Assembly (NCBI GenBank): GCA_963974935.1
Contig: CAXBEV010000001.1
Location: 248,001-312,000, forward strand
DNA: 64,000 nucleotides
Origin: UBA4479 sp963974935
GTDB taxonomy: Bacteria; Pseudomonadota; Alphaproteobacteria; Rhodospirillales; Casp-alpha2
Direction: 5' to 3'
Part shown: positions 61,534 through 64,000 of the stretch, in pieces
How positions within the stretch are numbered: the stretch's first letter is position 1
Layout of the letters: each line of letters starts with the position of its first letter
Notes under the pieces: model-generated
What the model was told of the DNA's origin: nothing
The model's input: the letters and a program-made list of their open reading frames with translations, nothing else
Database searches by the model: none
Program-made: the position numbers and the translations under genes

Positions 61534-62322
61534 TCATTTGGAGTCGTAGCGAGAGAGGATGTCTTTGAGCTTGAGGATAGCCGCATCACGTGCGGTGATA
61601 ATGCGTTGCTCCGCCGCATCGGCAACGGTGCGCAGATGCTTTATGGATTGCTCGACAAGCAACCCGTTTTCATCGACTGCTGTACGGGTCTCTTCTTTTA
61701 AGCGGGACATCGCGTGATTTGATTGCGCGTCGAGTAGCGCTTTGGCGTCGGCGGCATTCTCCTTTGCATTTTCAGCGGTGCGTGGATCCTGCTTTGTTTC
61801 GTCTAGTTTGGTCTTCGCGATCTTGATCCGCTTGATGACTTCGTGCGAGACCTCTTCGACCAAAGCTTCGATGGTTTGAATGCCGACCTTTGCTTGTTCT
61901 GTAATTTTTTTGATGGATGCTGCTGCTGCGGCATGGAGATCTTCGATGGCCCGTTTGGCACTATCAGAAATTTTACGCTCAGTCTGGCGACCGATTTCCA
62001 TGATCATTGAGCGCGCTTGGTCGAGGTGAAGTTCATCACGTCGACCCGCGCTATTTATCTTCTGTGTCGCAATTTCTGCAGACGCCAGTAATTCGGTGGA
62101 GCAGATTTCCGCACTCGATGCGATTTTAGCCGACAGCACATTGCAGTCAGCCTGAATGCGCGCGCCTGATACGAGGTTGATCTCGGCGACTTTATGAATC
62201 GCTAACGTACTTGCTTGTTGGAACGTGATTTCAGCGAGTTCAATGGCGGCGCGTCGGTCTTCAGCTAGGAATTTATCAAGCTCTTCAATGGATGTTGTTT
62301 TGTTGAGATACTTGCTTTTCAT
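61534..62322 (-). CDS. Coiled-coil protein of unknown function
   Basis: 262 residues, almost entirely helical, without signal peptide or membrane segment. The sequence is rich in Ala, Glu, Lys and Ile with a heptad-like rhythm (AAAASIKKITEQAKVGIQTIEALVEEV and later LIEQSIKHLRTVADAAEQRIITARDA-like stretches). It resembles long coiled-coil structural or apolipoprotein-like proteins in composition only. It may form filaments or a scaffold. No clear operon partner: egtD is 136 bases downstream on the same strand and dsrE-like upstream is separated by a strong hairpin. Confidence 0.6.
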   Translation of the reverse strand: MKSKYLNKTTSIEELDKFLAEDRRAAIELAEITFQQASTLAIHKVAEINLVSGARIQADCNVLSAKIASSAEICSTELLASAEIATQKINSAGRRDELHLDQARSMIMEIGRQTERKISDSAKRAIEDLHAAAAASIKKITEQAKVGIQTIEALVEEVSHEVIKRIKIAKTKLDETKQDPRTAENAKENAADAKALLDAQSNHAMSRLKEETRTAVDENGLLVEQSIKHLRTVADAAEQRIITARDAAILKLKDILSRYDSK

Positions 62323-62403
62323 AGGCTTTCTCTCCCAGTTCGACGAGAGAATAGCAGAAAAGTAGGCTGCGCGTCACAACATTAGTTTGAAAGCGGTGTA
62401 TAT

Positions 62404-62439
62404 GTTGCAACCGACGCGGGATGACGCGTCGGTTGCAAC
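62404..62439. terminator. Perfect 15-base-pair hairpin downstream of the DsrE-like gene
   Basis: GTTGCAACCGACGCG (62404-62418), loop ggatga, CGCGTCGGTTGCAAC (62425-62439). It begins 9 bases past the DsrE-like stop. There is no T-tract on either strand, so it may stabilise the mRNA 3' end or slow polymerase rather than terminate by itself. Confidence 0.45.
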
Positions 62440-62448
62440 TCGGTACGA

Positions 62449-62904
62449 TTATGGCTTGATGTAGGTGTAGCCTTGCTGCTGCAGATAGCTGAGCTCAGCG
62501 ACGCCGCTTGGGACGATGTTGTCCTCGAAAACTTCGAACAGGTCTTTTTTGTAGTCGATTTTGCGGCCTGCCAGGGTGTTGTTACAGACACTAAAGGCGA
62601 CGCGTTGGGTCTTCAGATTGGTGACGTCGCTTTGCAGTTTTTGGTTCGATACTGCGCTTTTCAGCAACGCAACGCCGTTGCCGTGCAGGACAACCTTGAC
62701 GTCGATGTTTTCAGCACCCACCGCGTTGATGTGGTTTTGAATGTTGCGCAGCGCGCCGCGGTATTTCTTATCCGAATCGCCGCCATCATAGTTGATGTGA
62801 TAGACGACCTTTTGTTTGCCATAGCGCTCGTTGGCATCAGCCGGTGCGCTCGCAAAGGCGAACATCGTAACGGCAAGCATAATAACGCTCAGAATTTTTT
62901 TCAT
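62449..62904 (-). CDS. Secreted DsrE/DsrF-like protein
   Basis: 151 residues from the ATG at 62904 (GGGAG 5 bases upstream). A signal peptide (MKKILSVIMLAVTMFAFASAPADA) precedes a DsrE-like domain: KVVYHINYDGGDS, NIQNHINAVGAENIDVKVVLHGNGVALL and a FSVCNNTLAG loop with the conserved cysteine of sulfur-relay DsrE proteins. The export signal places it in the periplasm. It is divergent from the YeeE/YedE transporter gene, suggesting a joint role in handling reduced sulfur or a related chalcogen. Confidence 0.8.
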   Translation of the reverse strand: MKKILSVIMLAVTMFAFASAPADANERYGKQKVVYHINYDGGDSDKKYRGALRNIQNHINAVGAENIDVKVVLHGNGVALLKSAVSNQKLQSDVTNLKTQRVAFSVCNNTLAGRKIDYKKDLFEVFEDNIVPSGVAELSYLQQQGYTYIKP

Positions 62905-63009
62905 GATGTCGACTCCCATCGTGTCAATATTATGGCTTTACTATGGCTTTGGACATTTTTGTCTTCAAACACCGTCAAAAAACATATCACAAAAAGCGAA
63001 TGTGTATAG

Positions 63010-63135
63010 AGGCTATTTTTTAAAGGGATTTGAAGAAAAATATAATTAACTGTAAAAAATTGTATATTAAGTTATTTCACACAAAAAATTAATTTTTTAT
63101 TGTATTTCCTAAACTTATTATGTAAAAAAACTTCC
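63010..63135. promoter_or_regulatory. Very AT-rich divergent control region
   Basis: This stretch between the divergent DsrE-like and YeeE/YedE genes is strikingly AT-rich compared with everything else in the window and includes a 16-base perfect palindrome of six A, TTAA, six T at 63083-63098. It probably carries the promoters of both genes and could bind a nucleoid protein. No coding potential is evident. Confidence 0.45.
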
Positions 63136-63152
63136 CATTGAATGAGGAAGCC

Positions 63153-64000
63153 ATGGACGCTCTTGAACCCCGTACAGCAATGTTACTTGCCGCCCTGGCG
63201 ATTGGTGCCGCTTTTGGCGTCACGGCACGGTTGACGGCATTTTGTTTCCGCTCGGCGGTTTTGGAGCTTTTGGCGCGTCGGATCGGTTTCCAGGCGGTCG
63301 CTTGGACGTTTGCGCTGGCGTTTGCCGTCACGGCGACCCAGGTGCTGTCCTTCACCGGTACGGTTGATGTTTCCGAAAGTATTTACCTGTCCAGCTCGTT
63401 GCCGTGGCTCACGCTGGCGCTGGGTGGTGTGTTGTTCGGCATCGGCATGATTTTGGCCCGCGGTTGCGGCGCGCGGCACATGGTGTTGGTAGCCGGTGGA
63501 AATTTACGCTCCGCCATTGTGCTCAGCGTGCTCGGTATCGTCGCCTACATGACGTTGCGCGGCATCTTGGCAGTGCCACGGACATCTCTTGAAGCTGTCG
63601 GTACCCTCGACATCGCCACCCTCGGTCTGGCTTCCCAAAGCCTTGCTGATCTCATTGGTAATGGTGGCATCACGGGGTTGCTGATCGCTGCAATCTTTGT
63701 GGTCGGCGCTTTTGTCGTGGCCTTTAAATCCGGTGCTAAGGCGCCGCGCGTTGCCGCGTTGACCGGCGTCGTCGTCGGCCTGTTGATCGCCGCCGGTTGG
63801 TATGCGAGCGGTGTTATCGGCTATGACGAGTTTGAGCCGGTGCGCGCGCAGTCGCTGACCTTCACCGCCCCTGTCGGTAACGCCATCCAATTCCTGATGA
63901 CGTACACTGGTGCCAGCGCGGACTTCGGCATCGTCGCCGTCGGCGGTGTTGTCATCGGCGCACTGATCGTGGCACTGGTACGCGGTGAATGGCACTTAGA
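63153..64000 (+). CDS. YeeE/YedE-family sulfur transporter, 5' part
   Basis: The frame starts at ATG 63153 with GAGGA 5 bases upstream and is still open at the window edge (282 codons visible). Hydrophobic segments alternate through the whole stretch; the N-terminus has LLAALAIGAAFGVTARLTAFCFRSA with the conserved cysteine after a phenylalanine, and GMILARGCGARHMVL, the second cysteine motif of YeeE/YedE channels that import thiosulfate. The neighbouring DsrE-like protein strengthens a sulfur-compound role. The C-terminal half is outside the window. Confidence 0.8.
   Translation, partial: MDALEPRTAMLLAALAIGAAFGVTARLTAFCFRSAVLELLARRIGFQAVAWTFALAFAVTATQVLSFTGTVDVSESIYLSSSLPWLTLALGGVLFGIGMILARGCGARHMVLVAGGNLRSAIVLSVLGIVAYMTLRGILAVPRTSLEAVGTLDIATLGLASQSLADLIGNGGITGLLIAAIFVVGAFVVAFKSGAKAPRVAALTGVVVGLLIAAGWYASGVIGYDEFEPVRAQSLTFTAPVGNAIQFLMTYTGASADFGIVAVGGVVIGALIVALVRGEWHL

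Overview
The window reads as chromosomal DNA of a moderately GC-rich alphaproteobacterium, probably a marine or halotolerant Rhodospirillales-like organism. Support for this: a DUF983 protein, a SleB-type cell wall hydrolase, TctABC and CbpA/CbpM, a REP-like palindrome of a kind common in alphaproteobacteria, an FNR/FixK-type box, and genes for the osmolyte glucosylglycerol. Species cannot be named from the sequence. I see no rRNA, tRNA, CRISPR array, insertion sequence or prophage. Genes are densely packed and no gene-free gap exceeds 300 bases.

Layout. 1-4.8 kb: 3' end of a GlnT-type glutamine synthetase, a DUF983 protein, an EamA exporter, an Uup-type ABC-F ATPase and a cell wall hydrolase. 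5.0-25.9 kb: a sugar-nucleotide, glycogen and compatible-solute locus. It holds galU, a wrecked glpD, then glpK-glgC-glgA-glgX-malQ-pgm-glgP-glgB on the plus strand. These converge on a minus-strand operon of HAD phosphatase, ggpS and glucosylglycerol hydrolase (gghA). 26.1-36.0 kb: nth, a full-length prolyl-tRNA synthetase with the editing insertion, a short-chain dehydrogenase with a degenerate active site, a second EamA exporter, a coupled GNAT/HDAC-family pair, a GST, a DsbA-like protein, a SulP transporter and a tandem universal stress protein. 36.0-43.1 kb: an enolase-superfamily enzyme, TctABC, a GntR regulator and two-subunit aconitase X, which look like one carboxylate catabolic module. 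43.1-53.2 kb: a selenium locus with mnmH, a selenate/selenite-type ABC importer, a flavoprotein-SelD fusion, senB and senA. 53.3-64 kb: ilvA, a DEAD/DEAH helicase, selO, a CBS protein, cbpM-cbpA, a small unknown gene, egtD, a coiled-coil protein, a secreted DsrE-like protein and the start of a YeeE/YedE transporter.

Two systems stand out. In the first, GlgC makes ADP-glucose and GlpK makes glycerol-3-phosphate. These are the two substrates of GgpS, encoded at the same locus, while the neighbouring G3P-oxidising gene glpD has been destroyed by deletion. The same ADP-glucose pool feeds glycogen, and the locus also encodes the enzymes that degrade both products. In the second, imported selenium oxyanion, once reduced, would be activated by SelD and used for tRNA selenouridine (MnmH) and for selenoneine (SenB plus SenA). 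EgtD, which makes the hercynine acceptor, lies about 7 kb away. No selA, selB or tRNA-Sec is present in the window.
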